A stretch of DNA of 28,220 bases from Bacilli bacterium (GTDB lineage Bacteria; Bacillota_I; Bacilli_A; RF39; UBA660). The translations under genes and the position numbers were made by a program. The DNA is taken from NCBI GenBank assembly GCA_017461465.1, contig JAFTYN010000018.1, positions 1-28,220 on the forward strand, in the 5' to 3' direction. Below, one piece after another: positions 1 to 6,887 of the stretch. How positions within the stretch are numbered: position 1 is the first letter of the stretch; each line of letters opens with the position of its first letter. The notes below the pieces were generated by a model. The model worked only from the letters and a program-made list of their open reading frames with translations. It was not told the origin of the DNA and made no database searches.

Positions 1-28
1 TTCTAAATATTGCATAATTTAAATTCAT
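1..28 (-). CDS. 5' end of an unidentified gene running off the left edge
   Basis: Reading the minus strand, an ATG at 28-26 opens a frame MNLNYAIFR that stays open to base 1. A GGAGG Shine-Dalgarno (42-38) lies nine bases upstream, good spacing. Nine residues are too few to identify a family. They faintly recall the N-termini of Mob/Pre-like plasmid recombination proteins of gut Firmicutes, which is only a memory-based guess. The terminator at 54-80 separates it from the remnant gene upstream, so it probably has its own promoter, which I could not place. Confidence 0.5.
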
Positions 29-53
29 TTTTCCATTCCTCCTTTATTTCATT

Positions 54-80
54 AAAAAAGATACTTTTTTCAAAGTACCT
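54..80 (-). terminator. Intrinsic terminator after the amidase remnant
   Basis: On the minus strand a 9-bp stem AGGTACTTT/AAAGTATCT (80-72 with 67-59, one G-U pair) with a 4-nt loop is followed by six U residues (59-54). It lies 22 bases after the stop codon at 103 and would end transcripts of the short amidase-like gene. Confidence 0.7.
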
Positions 81-102
81 TTATAAACTTAATATATATG
101 CG

Positions 103-246
103 TTATAGTTTATTTTGGATTAATCCTATTCCACCATGTCCTGCATCAATACAAATTACTCTACCTGCTAAAACTTGATTTTTAGCATATACTTTAAGAA
201 AACAAAAAATACTTAACAAGTTAAGTAATATGATTATTTTTTTCAT
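103..246 (-). pseudogene. Truncated N-acetylmuramoyl-L-alanine amidase (Amidase_3) remnant, 47 codons
   Basis: A 47-codon frame starts at ATG 246 behind a GGTGAT ribosome-binding site. It begins with a signal-peptide-like segment (MKKIIILLNLLSIFCFLKVY, Ala21), then residues 27-40 read LAGRVICIDAGHGG. The DAGHGG motif with its zinc-ligand histidine is the start of the Amidase_3 (CwlD/LytC-type) catalytic domain, which normally runs about 180 residues. Here the frame ends seven residues later (IGLIQNKL, TAA at 105-103), and a terminator follows within 25 bases. The remaining zinc ligands and catalytic glutamate are absent, so the product cannot be an active cell-wall amidase. The start, the motif and the terminator survive, which suggests an internal deletion rather than a simple frameshift. 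A short secreted peptide made on purpose is possible but less likely. Confidence 0.7.
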
Positions 247-289
247 ATTATCACCTTATTAAGTATATGTTTTACATTTTATATTAATA

Positions 290-323
290 AAAAAGAACTT
301 TTAGCTCACTAAAAATTCTTTTT
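290..323 (-). terminator. Intrinsic terminator overlapping the pseudouridine synthase stop codon
   Basis: A 15-bp stem on the minus strand (323-309 with 304-290, one G-U pair) with a 4-nt loop (308-305) ends in a run of U. The TAA stop of the pseudouridine synthase is at 324-322, so the hairpin begins inside the stop codon. Confidence 0.8.
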
Positions 324-984
324 AAAAGTTATTTATATTGTGAATATTCCATGGATATTTATTAGGCAAATCTAATTCAAAAGTCAAGTTCTCTTTTGTT
401 GTAGGATGTTCAAAAGATAAAGAAGTAGCATATAAAGCTATTTGCTGACCTACTTTAGCATTTTTATTATATCTTTGATCTCCATATAAAGGTAAATTTC
501 TTGAACTAAATTGAACTCTTATTTGATGAGATCTACCAGTTTTTAAAAAAACTTTAACTAAACTTAAGTTTTCCACTGTAGAAATAAGTTTGTAATCTAA
601 AATTGAAAGTTTTCCATTTTTGTTCACTTTTGTAGTATTAGTTTTGCTATCTTTTAATAAATAATCTTCTAGATGACCTTCCTTAAGAGGTTTTCCTTCT
701 ATAACAGCATGATAAACCTTTTTAATTTTGTTAAGCCTTACTTGCTCGCTTAATCTACTAGCAGCTTTACTAGTTTTAGCAAAAACCATTATTCCACCTA
801 CTGGCCTATCTAAACGGTGAACTAATCCTACGTAAACATTTCCCGGTTTATTATATTTATCTTTTATATATTTCTTTATCATACTAAGAAAATCTAAGTC
901 TTTTGAATCATCTGCTTGAACAGGAATATTAACTGGTTTTTCCACTACTATAATATGATTATCTTCATAAACTACATTAATCAT
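322..984 (-). CDS. RluA-family 23S rRNA/tRNA pseudouridine synthase
   Basis: Isomerises uridine to pseudouridine in structured RNA. The 220-residue protein carries the RluA signature HRLDRPVGG (residues 56-64) with Asp59 as the predicted catalytic nucleophile. Downstream it has the family-typical TGRSHQIRVQ segment and a late YGDQRY motif. There is no N-terminal S4 domain, so it belongs to the short RluA/YjbO-like group; the exact target base cannot be told. The frame extends upstream to ATG 1011. I chose ATG 984 because homologues start with a short (M)xxxYEDNHI segment and because this start overlaps the preceding methyltransferase stop by eight bases (ATGATTAA), a usual coupling arrangement. 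The two genes form an RNA-modification operon ended by the hairpin at 290-323. Confidence 0.9.
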   Translation of the reverse strand: MINVVYEDNHIIVVEKPVNIPVQADDSKDLDFLSMIKKYIKDKYNKPGNVYVGLVHRLDRPVGGIMVFAKTSKAASRLSEQVRLNKIKKVYHAVIEGKPLKEGHLEDYLLKDSKTNTTKVNKNGKLSILDYKLISTVENLSLVKVFLKTGRSHQIRVQFSSRNLPLYGDQRYNKNAKVGQQIALYATSLSFEHPTTKENLTFELDLPNKYPWNIHNINNF

Positions 985-1846
985 TTGATTGCCATCTTCC
1001 ATATATACCACATGGTAAAACTAAATTATTTTTTGTAATAGGTAAACCAACTTCTCCAGCATCTACCATACCATTATATTTAGGCTCTAATGTAGTTTTT
1101 AAAATATTAAATAATACTGTACTAGATATACCTGTAGTATAAGAATTAATTAAGAAAAATAATGGTTTATCACTCAATATTTTCATACATGCATTTATTA
1201 AATTATGTAAATTATGTTCAAATTTCCAAACTTCTCCATTTGGACCTCTACCATAACTTGGAGGATCCATAACAATCGCATCATATTTATTTCCACGTCT
1301 AGCTTCTCTTTCAACAAATTTTAAACAATCATCAACAATAAAACGTATACGATTGTTCTCTAAATGACATAATCTCATATTCTCTTTTGCCCATTCTGTC
1401 ATTCCTTTACTTGCATCTACGTGAACAACTTCTACTGCTCCTGCTTTAGAGCATGCCATTGTAGCACCACCAGTATATGCAAATAAATTTAATACTTTTA
1501 CTTCTCTATTAGCATTAGAAATTTTTTCCATCATAAAATCCCAATTAGTAGCTTGTTCAGGGAATAAACCAGTATGCTTAAAATTAGTTGGGCTTACTTT
1601 AAAAGTCAAATCCTTATAATTAACTGTCCAGTAATCAGGTAACTGTTTTTTAAAGTCCCAATATCCACCGCCTTTATTAGAACGATGATAAAAACCATCA
1701 ACATTCTTCCAACTATCATCATTCTCAATTGGCCACATAGCTTGAGGATCAGGACGTCTAAATATTACTTTTCCCCATCTTTCTAATTTTTCGCCATTAC
1801 CGGCATCTATACATTCATAGTCTTTCCATTCATTACTAAGTCTCAT
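977..1846 (-). CDS. Class I SAM-dependent (RlmI/PF10672-type) RNA methyltransferase
   Basis: A 289-residue Rossmann-fold methyltransferase. SAM-binding motif I is NLFAYTGGATM at residues 120-130, the acidic loop is VDASKG (143-148), and motif IV is DPPSYGRG (194-201). HTGLFPEQ (91-98) is typical of the family related to E. coli RlmI (23S rRNA m5C methyltransferase). The PUA domain of RlmI is not present, and no second catalytic Cys arrangement is obvious, so the modified base is uncertain. It starts at ATG 1846 with an AGGAGG ribosome-binding site (1859-1854). It overlaps the downstream pseudouridine synthase by eight bases, and both likely act on rRNA. Confidence 0.88.
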   Translation of the reverse strand: MRLSNEWKDYECIDAGNGEKLERWGKVIFRRPDPQAMWPIENDDSWKNVDGFYHRSNKGGGYWDFKKQLPDYWTVNYKDLTFKVSPTNFKHTGLFPEQATNWDFMMEKISNANREVKVLNLFAYTGGATMACSKAGAVEVVHVDASKGMTEWAKENMRLCHLENNRIRFIVDDCLKFVEREARRGNKYDAIVMDPPSYGRGPNGEVWKFEHNLHNLINACMKILSDKPLFFLINSYTTGISSTVLFNILKTTLEPKYNGMVDAGEVGLPITKNNLVLPCGIYGRWQSND

Positions 1847-1864
1847 ACAAATTCCTCCTAAACA

Positions 1865-1875
1865 ATTATACCATA
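1865..1875 (-). promoter_or_regulatory. Extended -10 promoter for the methyltransferase operon
   Basis: The minus strand reads TATGG-TATAAT (1875-1865), a perfect -10 with the TRTGN extension. No good -35 lies 16-18 bases upstream, as expected for extended -10 promoters. The predicted start site would fall within the AGGAGG, giving a very short 5' UTR, so the exact start is uncertain. Confidence 0.5.
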
Positions 1876-1882
1876 TAATAAG

Positions 1883-1912
1883 AAAAGAAGTATAATCCTA
1901 AGATTATACTTC
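1883..1912 (-). terminator. Intrinsic terminator of the rplM-rpsI operon
   Basis: A perfect 11-bp inverted repeat GAAGTATAATC/GATTATACTTC (1887-1897, 1902-1912), loop of four bases, is followed on the minus strand by TTTTCTTATT. It lies 20 bases after the rpsI stop codon. Confidence 0.75.
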
Positions 1913-1932
1913 CGTACATACATGAAAGAATA

Positions 1933-2343
1933 TTAACGTTTTGAGAATTGTGGAGCTCTACGAGCAGCTTTAAGACCTGGTTTTTTACGTTCTTTAACTC
2001 TAGAATCTCTAGTAACAAATCCAGCTCTTTTTAAAATAGCTCTATAACTATTTTCGCTACCTTCATTAGCTTTGTCATATTCTAATAAAGCTCTAGTAAT
2101 ACCTAAACGAATAGCACCAGTTTGACCAGTGAATCCGCCACCATTTACTTTAACTTCAATATCAAATGTTTCTTCATTATTTGTAGCAACTAAAGGTTGT
2201 TTTAAATCCATAACGTTTGTTTCGTATGGGAAGAATTCTCTAACGTCTCTACCGTTAACAGTAATTTTTCCTTTACCAGGAACCATTTTAACTTGAGCGA
2301 TTGAAGATTTTCTTCTACCTGTACCAATATAAACTTTACTCAT
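1933..2343 (-). CDS. rpsI: Small ribosomal subunit protein S9 (uS9)
   Basis: Component of the 30S head that reaches into the P site. The 136-residue protein starts YIGTGRRKSSIAQV and has the conserved NGGGFTGQTGAIRLGI block (residues 67-82). The basic tail ends in SKR, whose terminal Arg is known to contact P-site tRNA. Length is near the usual 130. It is 15 bases downstream of rplM, with AGGAGG before the ATG, the standard rplM-rpsI pair. The operon ends at the hairpin 1883-1912. Confidence 0.97.
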   Translation of the reverse strand: MSKVYIGTGRRKSSIAQVKMVPGKGKITVNGRDVREFFPYETNVMDLKQPLVATNNEETFDIEVKVNGGGFTGQTGAIRLGITRALLEYDKANEGSENSYRAILKRAGFVTRDSRVKERKKPGLKAARRAPQFSKR

Positions 2344-2358
2344 TTAATAAACCTCCTA

Positions 2359-2793
2359 TTATTTAACTTTTAACTCAACTGGTTGTTGAGCAGCATGAGG
2401 ATGATTTTCCCCTGCATAAACAAATAATTTCTTATACATTTGACGTCCTAATCTTCCGTTTGGAAGCATTCCCTTAACAGCTCTTTCAACCATTTCAACA
2501 GGATAATTTTCTTTCATTTCTCTTGCAGTTCTTTCTCTTAAACCACCAGTGAATCCACTGTGATTATAATAAACTTTACCATCTAGTTTATTACCAGTTA
2601 AAACTGCTTTAGAAGCGTTAATAACGATAACATAGTCACCACAATCAATATGTGGAGTATAAGTTGGTTTATGTTTACCACGTAAAACATGAGCAACTTT
2701 TGTAGCAACACGACCTAAAGATTGACCTTCAGCATCAATTACATACCATGAACGTACAACGTCTTCTTTTTTTTGCATGTAAGTATTTTTCAT
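2359..2793 (-). CDS. rplM: Large ribosomal subunit protein L13 (uL13)
   Basis: Early-assembling 50S protein. The 144-residue form has the family markers SWYVIDAEGQSLGRVAT, LRGKHKPTYTPHIDCGDYV, and VKGMLPNGRLGRQMYKKL. The open frame runs 18 codons further up (to 2847). I chose ATG 2793 because it has an AAAGGG ribosome-binding site at correct spacing and matches the normal L13 length, while the upstream part would translate the leader hairpin. It is the first gene of its own operon: the promoter at 2877-2905 and a leader of about 75 bases precede it. Confidence 0.96.
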   Translation of the reverse strand: MKNTYMQKKEDVVRSWYVIDAEGQSLGRVATKVAHVLRGKHKPTYTPHIDCGDYVIVINASKAVLTGNKLDGKVYYNHSGFTGGLRERTAREMKENYPVEMVERAVKGMLPNGRLGRQMYKKLFVYAGENHPHAAQQPVELKVK

Positions 2794-2870
2794 ATTTTTT
2801 TCCCTTTCTTTAAATAAAAATTTTAAGTAAGACTTCCCACATCTCACTTAATGGGATAATAAATGTACCA
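2794..2870 (-). promoter_or_regulatory. Candidate L13-type autoregulatory leader
   Basis: The 5' UTR between the predicted start site and rplM holds a short hairpin, TCCCA/TGGGA (2855-2851 with 2838-2834), with a 12-base loop. The octamer TCTTACTT occurs on both sides of it (2877-2870 and 2832-2825). Firmicutes rplM genes often carry an autoregulatory leader (Rfam L13_leader), and position and size fit. I did not verify the consensus, so this is an inference. Confidence 0.4.
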
Positions 2871-2876
2871 AGTAAG

Positions 2877-2905
2877 ATTCTACTAAAAAACCCCTATAAA
2901 GTCAA
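2877..2905 (-). promoter_or_regulatory. rplM-rpsI promoter embedded in the upstream terminator
   Basis: TTGACT (2905-2900), a 17-base spacer, and TAGAAT (2882-2877) form a near-consensus sigma-A promoter. The -35 begins in the stem and loop of the terminator at 2885-2913, and the spacer consists of the rest of the loop, the 3' stem arm and the U-tract. Confidence 0.75.
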
Positions 2906-2913
2906 GGGGTTTT
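2885..2913 (-). terminator. Intrinsic terminator of the ecfA1-to-unknown-protein operon
   Basis: A 9-bp stem AAAACCCCT/AGGGGTTTT (2913-2905 with 2895-2887) with a 9-base loop, then six U residues (2890-2885, partly in the stem). It lies 14 bases after the stop of the gene at 2928-3677. The flanking A and T runs would let it work in both directions. Confidence 0.85.
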
Positions 2914-2927
2914 GAATGTTTTATAAC

Positions 2928-3677
2928 TTATTTTTCTTTTTTATAACTTTTTAATATTAAAGAACCATCCTCTTTAGCAAAAGTGTAAGTATAAATAGAT
3001 AAATCTTCTAATATTTCTTCATATTTACTATTAACATAATTCTTAATATAAGTTGTTTTATTTTCTTCTTCTTCAGGAATTTCAAAAAGAACATTCATAT
3101 CATTTTGTAAGTCTCCAAATGAAATATAAACTTTATTATCTCTTTCAAAAAACTTATTAACTGTTAATATATATTCAGAATCAATTGTTTTAAACTCACT
3201 AATATAATTATATTTTGAAAGATATAACTCTAAGTCTTTATTGTTTATTAATGTATAAGTATCTGTTTCATCGTCATAACTCAATATTTTATTTTCTTTG
3301 TATATTAGATTCTCATTTTCTAAAGTTATTCTTTTTCCAAACACAGTTCTTAAGTATGTTTCTAATTTTGTATAACTAACTCCTTTAGAAAAATCAATTT
3401 CATCTTCTAGTGCTAAATATGACATTATTATTTTATCTTGATTAGTAAGCTTTTCAACTTCATTAAATTGGATATTAGCAAAATCTAAATTGTTGAGTTC
3501 ATAATCACTAATAAAATTTAGAATTTTGTCAACCGTAATAGACTCGCTAGGTTTTTCTTCTTTTTTTTCAGTGGAAAAAGTTGGTTTTTCCTTACCTAAA
3601 TAATCATTCAATAGTAATACATATACGATGGATGTAATAATAGCTAAAATTAAAACTAATATTTTCTTAATCTTCAT
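2928..3677 (-). CDS. Membrane-anchored protein of unknown function
   Basis: I do not recognise this 249-residue protein. Residues 4-24 form one hydrophobic helix after a Lys-rich start (MKIKK), so it is an uncleaved signal-anchor or signal peptide; there is no lipobox Cys. A charged Lys/Glu/Ser linker (about 29-45) follows, then an acidic, Asn/Tyr-rich domain predicted to be outside the membrane, ending KSYKKEK. There are no cysteines in the outer part. The start ATG overlaps the end of truA by 11 bases, so it is the last gene of the ecfA1-ecfA2-ecfT-truA operon and translationally coupled. Where many Bacilli pass straight from truA to rplM, this lineage has an extra gene. Confidence 0.85.
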   Translation of the reverse strand: MKIKKILVLILAIITSIVYVLLLNDYLGKEKPTFSTEKKEEKPSESITVDKILNFISDYELNNLDFANIQFNEVEKLTNQDKIIMSYLALEDEIDFSKGVSYTKLETYLRTVFGKRITLENENLIYKENKILSYDDETDTYTLINNKDLELYLSKYNYISEFKTIDSEYILTVNKFFERDNKVYISFGDLQNDMNVLFEIPEEEENKTTYIKNYVNSKYEEILEDLSIYTYTFAKEDGSLILKSYKKEK

Positions 3678-4404
3678 AAATTACATTCGATAGATAAAGA
3701 CCACTAGCTGGAGCGCATATCCCAGACTCTTTCCTATCTTCGGCTTCTATAATTTCTTTAATTATTTTAGGTTCTATTTTATTAGCGCCAACCTCAATTA
3801 GAGATCCCACCATATTTCTAACCATATATCTTAAAAAACCACTACCACTAAATACTATGCTTAAGATATTACCTTCTAAGCTTATTTTAATATCATATAT
3901 AGTTCTAATGTAAGATTCTTTATCTTCACATCCTTTAGTATAAGACTTGAAATTATGCTCACCCATAAAATATTTAGAAGCTTCTTTCATTTTATCAATA
4001 TCTAAAGTACTATTGTATTGATATACATAATCACATTCTATTGGATTATATTCTCCTAAATTAATTTTATATGTATACTCTTTTCTTTTTACATCAAATC
4101 TTGCATGAAATGTATCAGAAACTATTATTAAATCTTTTACATAAATACTTGGTGGTAACATCCTATTAATAGAATATTTTAATTTTTCCACATTTAATTC
4201 TTTATCCAAATCAAAATGAATCTTTTGATTTAAAGCATGAACTCCACTATCAGTTCTACCACTAGCACTAATACTTACAAAATTATTAGAATTAATTGAA
4301 GTAAGTATATTTTCTAAAGTTTCTTGAACACTATTCATATCAGGTTGTTTTTGGTAACCATGGTATTTTGAACCATCATAAGAAACCGTCATTAAATATC
4401 TCAC
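3667..4404 (-). CDS. truA: tRNA pseudouridine(38-40) synthase TruA
   Basis: Converts U38-U40 of the anticodon arm of many tRNAs to pseudouridine. The 245-residue protein has the catalytic ASGRTDSGVHA block with Asp52, plus the late FLRYMVRNMVGSL motif. The first codon is GTG at 4404. In B. subtilis-type TruA the spacing MRxxxTxSYDG matches MRYLMTVSYDG here, which supports GTG over the ATG at 4392. The GTG shares its G with the TAG stop of ecfT. It overlaps the next gene by 11 bases. The order ecfA1-ecfA2-ecfT-truA is conserved across Bacilli. Confidence 0.95.
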   Translation of the reverse strand: MRYLMTVSYDGSKYHGYQKQPDMNSVQETLENILTSINSNNFVSISASGRTDSGVHALNQKIHFDLDKELNVEKLKYSINRMLPPSIYVKDLIIVSDTFHARFDVKRKEYTYKINLGEYNPIECDYVYQYNSTLDIDKMKEASKYFMGEHNFKSYTKGCEDKESYIRTIYDIKISLEGNILSIVFSGSGFLRYMVRNMVGSLIEVGANKIEPKIIKEIIEAEDRKESGICAPASGLYLSNVIYED

Positions 4405-5156
4405 TATATCACCATCCTTGCAATAATTAATCCTAATATTCCTAAATGTATTAGAAGTAAAAAAGTATCAAAAAATCCCCATTTAGCTTTCTTAAAATTA
4501 GTTCTTTTATTATTTATATTATATAATCTTACTTGCATTGATTCAGCCATAAGATCTATTTTATGAACAGTTTGAATATACATAGGAATAAGCATTGATT
4601 TTACTGCTAAAAACTTCCCTTTAATTCCTGATGCATAATAATCTATACCCCTGCTTGCTTGAGTTTTTAAAATACGGTTCCCCTCATCCAAAAACATAGG
4701 AATAAACCTTAAAGCAAAAGTTAAAGATAAAGAAAGTTTTTTCACCCTTATTCCTAATATTCTAAGTGGACTAAGAACTTTTTGTAACCCATATGTTATT
4801 TCAGTAGGAGGTGTTGTTAAAGTAAGTACACTAGTATATAAAACTATATTTATAACTCTTAATATCATATTTAGAACGGTTTCTAAATCTGTTCCTAATA
4901 AATAGTAAATTAATATAATAAAAACAATAACAAATCTAAGACTTTTAAATGTTTTAAAATAGATGCGTCTAGGAAGACGGGCCATCTCTGTAACTAAAAC
5001 AATTACCATACTAAGTAATAACATTAATCTTGGATCACTACATAAAAAAGTAGTAACTATAAAAATAAGTGTACATAATATTTTGGAAATTGGGCTCATA
5101 AAATGAACTTTAGATTTTACTGGATAATAACTTCCAACCAAAAAATTATTTGACAT
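4404..5156 (-). CDS. ecfT: Energy-coupling factor transporter transmembrane protein EcfT
   Basis: Membrane scaffold of group II ECF vitamin/metal importers. It links the EcfA1-EcfA2 ATPases to interchangeable S-components encoded elsewhere. The 250-residue protein has several hydrophobic helices and two cytoplasmic coupling helices. The first coupling motif is SRG at 168-170. The second, usually Ala-Arg-Gly, reads VRL at 209-211 (sequence MQVRLYN), keeping only the Arg. The final helix is about 231-248. It overlaps ecfA2 by 11 bases and abuts truA. No S-component gene is in the window. Confidence 0.93.
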   Translation of the reverse strand: MSNNFLVGSYYPVKSKVHFMSPISKILCTLIFIVTTFLCSDPRLMLLLSMVIVLVTEMARLPRRIYFKTFKSLRFVIVFIILIYYLLGTDLETVLNMILRVINIVLYTSVLTLTTPPTEITYGLQKVLSPLRILGIRVKKLSLSLTFALRFIPMFLDEGNRILKTQASRGIDYYASGIKGKFLAVKSMLIPMYIQTVHKIDLMAESMQVRLYNINNKRTNFKKAKWGFFDTFLLLIHLGILGLIIARMVI

Positions 5157-6003
5157 ACCTATATATATCCTTTATTAAATCATTCATTTCATCCCTATAC
5201 CCAATCTTTATTCCTTTACGATTATATACTAAATTAGAAAATTCTATTATCTTAGGAACTTTTAATCCATATTGATTTAAAAGTTCTTCTTGTTTAAATA
5301 CATAATATTTATCACCTTGTGTGATAATATCTCCATTATCTAACACAACTATATGATCACTTATAGTATGCACTAATTCTATATCATGGCTTATTACAAT
5401 AATGGTTTTATTAAGACGCATTTTTAATTTTCTTATCATTTGTATTAGGTTCTTTTTACTTTCATTATCTAATCCAATAGTTGGTTCATCTAGTATAATT
5501 ATCTTTGGATTAAAGGCTATAATTGATGCTATAGCAACTTTTCTCTTTTCTCCATTACTTAAAGTTAAAGGGTTTCTATCTAAATAATCATCATTTAAAC
5601 CAACCATCTTTAATGCGTCACTAACTCTTTTGTCTATATCTTTTGTTTTATAATTAAAATACTTCATTCCAAAAGAAATTTCGTCTTTTACTGTTATGTT
5701 AAAAAATTGTTCTTCTGGAAGTTGAAAAACTAATCCTATATTAACTCGTAAATCATTTATTCTTTTATTCTTCTTAATTCCTTTTGAAGTAATCAAGAAA
5801 TTGCCTATCTCAATAGTACCCTCTGTTGGAAATAAAAGTGCATTCATAAGCTCTGCCATAGTAGATTTACCACTTCCAGCTTTTCCTATTACACTAGTAA
5901 CTTTACCTTCTTCAAAACTTAGACTAATTTTTTTTAAGGCTTCTTTTTTTATTGGTGAATTCGAATTATATGTATAGCTAACTTCATTAAACTTTATTTC
6001 CAT
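5146..6003 (-). CDS. ecfA2: Energy-coupling factor transporter ATPase EcfA2
   Basis: One of two nucleotide-binding subunits powering EcfT. The 285-residue ABC protein has Walker A GKAGSGKST (40-48), Q-loop VFQLPEEQF with Gln94, Walker B IIILDEP (168-174; Asp172, Glu173) and H-loop His206. The ABC signature, normally LSGGQ, reads LSNGE (148-152), an unusual double change. The C-terminal region (about 230-285) is the usual EcfA dimerisation tail. The order after ecfA1 and the FxLP Q-loop context support EcfA2 rather than EcfA1. Overlaps of 10 and 11 bases with its neighbours show tight coupling. Confidence 0.93.
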   Translation of the reverse strand: MEIKFNEVSYTYNSNSPIKKEALKKISLSFEEGKVTSVIGKAGSGKSTMAELMNALLFPTEGTIEIGNFLITSKGIKKNKRINDLRVNIGLVFQLPEEQFFNITVKDEISFGMKYFNYKTKDIDKRVSDALKMVGLNDDYLDRNPLTLSNGEKRKVAIASIIAFNPKIIILDEPTIGLDNESKKNLIQMIRKLKMRLNKTIIVISHDIELVHTISDHIVVLDNGDIITQGDKYYVFKQEELLNQYGLKVPKIIEFSNLVYNRKGIKIGYRDEMNDLIKDIYRYVK

Positions 6004-6803
6004 AATTTATTCACCATCTCATCCATATCAAAAATCAAATCATCAATTAAATCATAATACTTTAACTTAATAGATAATTCTGCCATAAAAGGTAAGGCTA
6101 GACCTAAATTATTAAATTTTTTTTCTTCTAAGAGAACCTCTTCTTTTGGACCATACAAAATAACTTTTCCATTATCTAAAACTAATATTTTGTTACCATT
6201 TAAAGTATCTTCAGTATCATGTGAGACATTTAAAATCGTTAGATTTTCTGTTTCATTTAAATATTTTATTTTCTTATAAATTTTTTCTTTTGTCTCTACA
6301 TCTAACATAGTAAAGGCTTCATCTAATATTAATACATCTGGGTTAATAGCAAGAGCACTTGCTAAAGAAACTAGTTGTTTTTGTCCACCAGATAAACTAT
6401 GTGGTTCTTTTTCTAATAGTTCTTCAATTCCTACAAACTCCGCTATTTTATTAACTCTTTTTCTTATTTCACTAGATTCAACTTGCATATTTTCTAGAGA
6501 AAAAGAAATTTCATGCATAACTGTTTCTGCAACAAATTGATCATCAGGATTTTCTAAAACAACACCGATTTTGCTCATGATTTCTCTAATATTTTGCTTA
6601 TTCATTCTAAGTGAATTAACATAAATTTCTCCTGTTGTCTTTTCTAACCCCAGAAGAATTCTCACTAAAGTACTCTTTCCAGAACCATTTGGACCTATAA
6701 TAGTTATGAAATCACCTTTTTCTACATCTAAAGAAAAATTCTTAAATATTTCATGTTTTCCGTAACTAAAATCAATATCTTTAATTGAGATAATTTCATT
6801 CAT
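5994..6803 (-). CDS. ecfA1: Energy-coupling factor transporter ATPase EcfA1
   Basis: Partner ATPase of EcfA2 and first gene of the ECF operon. The 269-residue protein has Walker A GPNGSGKST (37-45), signature LSGGQ (137-141), Walker B VLILDEA (157-163; Asp161, Glu162) and H-loop His195. The Q-loop, normally VFQNPDNQ, reads VLENPDDQ, with Glu84 in place of the conserved Gln. The ATG at 6803 follows GGTGGTGAT. The promoter at 6827-6855 drives ecfA1-ecfA2-ecfT-truA and the unknown gene at 2928-3677. Confidence 0.93.
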   Translation of the reverse strand: MNEIISIKDIDFSYGKHEIFKNFSLDVEKGDFITIIGPNGSGKSTLVRILLGLEKTTGEIYVNSLRMNKQNIREIMSKIGVVLENPDDQFVAETVMHEISFSLENMQVESSEIRKRVNKIAEFVGIEELLEKEPHSLSGGQKQLVSLASALAINPDVLILDEAFTMLDVETKEKIYKKIKYLNETENLTILNVSHDTEDTLNGNKILVLDNGKVILYGPKEEVLLEEKKFNNLGLALPFMAELSIKLKYYDLIDDLIFDMDEMVNKLWK

Positions 6804-6826
6804 TTTATCACCACCATGATAATATT

Positions 6827-6855
6827 ATTATATTATATATACTATCTTTTTACAA
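6827..6855 (-). promoter_or_regulatory. Promoter of the ecfA1 operon
   Basis: TTGTAA (6855-6850), a 17-base spacer, and TATAAT (6832-6827) on the minus strand, 23 bases before the ecfA1 start. The -35 begins one base past the terminator of the preceding operon. Confidence 0.75.
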
Positions 6856-6856
6856 T

Positions 6857-6887
6857 AAAAGAATAAGTTACTACTTATTCTTTTTTT
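6857..6887 (-). terminator. Intrinsic terminator enclosing the stop codon of the acetyltransferase
   Basis: A perfect 12-bp stem AAAAGAATAAGT/ACTTATTCTTTT (6857-6868, 6873-6884) with a 4-base loop. On the minus strand it ends in TTTTATT. The TAG stop (6873-6871) of the gene lies in the loop and stem. Confidence 0.8.

Noticed and set aside
29..36. Three-codon frame ATG GAA AAA TGA just before the left-edge gene
   Set aside because: The Shine-Dalgarno is only one base from this ATG, too close to be used; ATG 28 has good spacing.
2794..2847. Longer N-terminus for L13
   Set aside because: The additional 18 codons would read the leader hairpin and do not match the family; ATG 2793 has its own ribosome-binding site.
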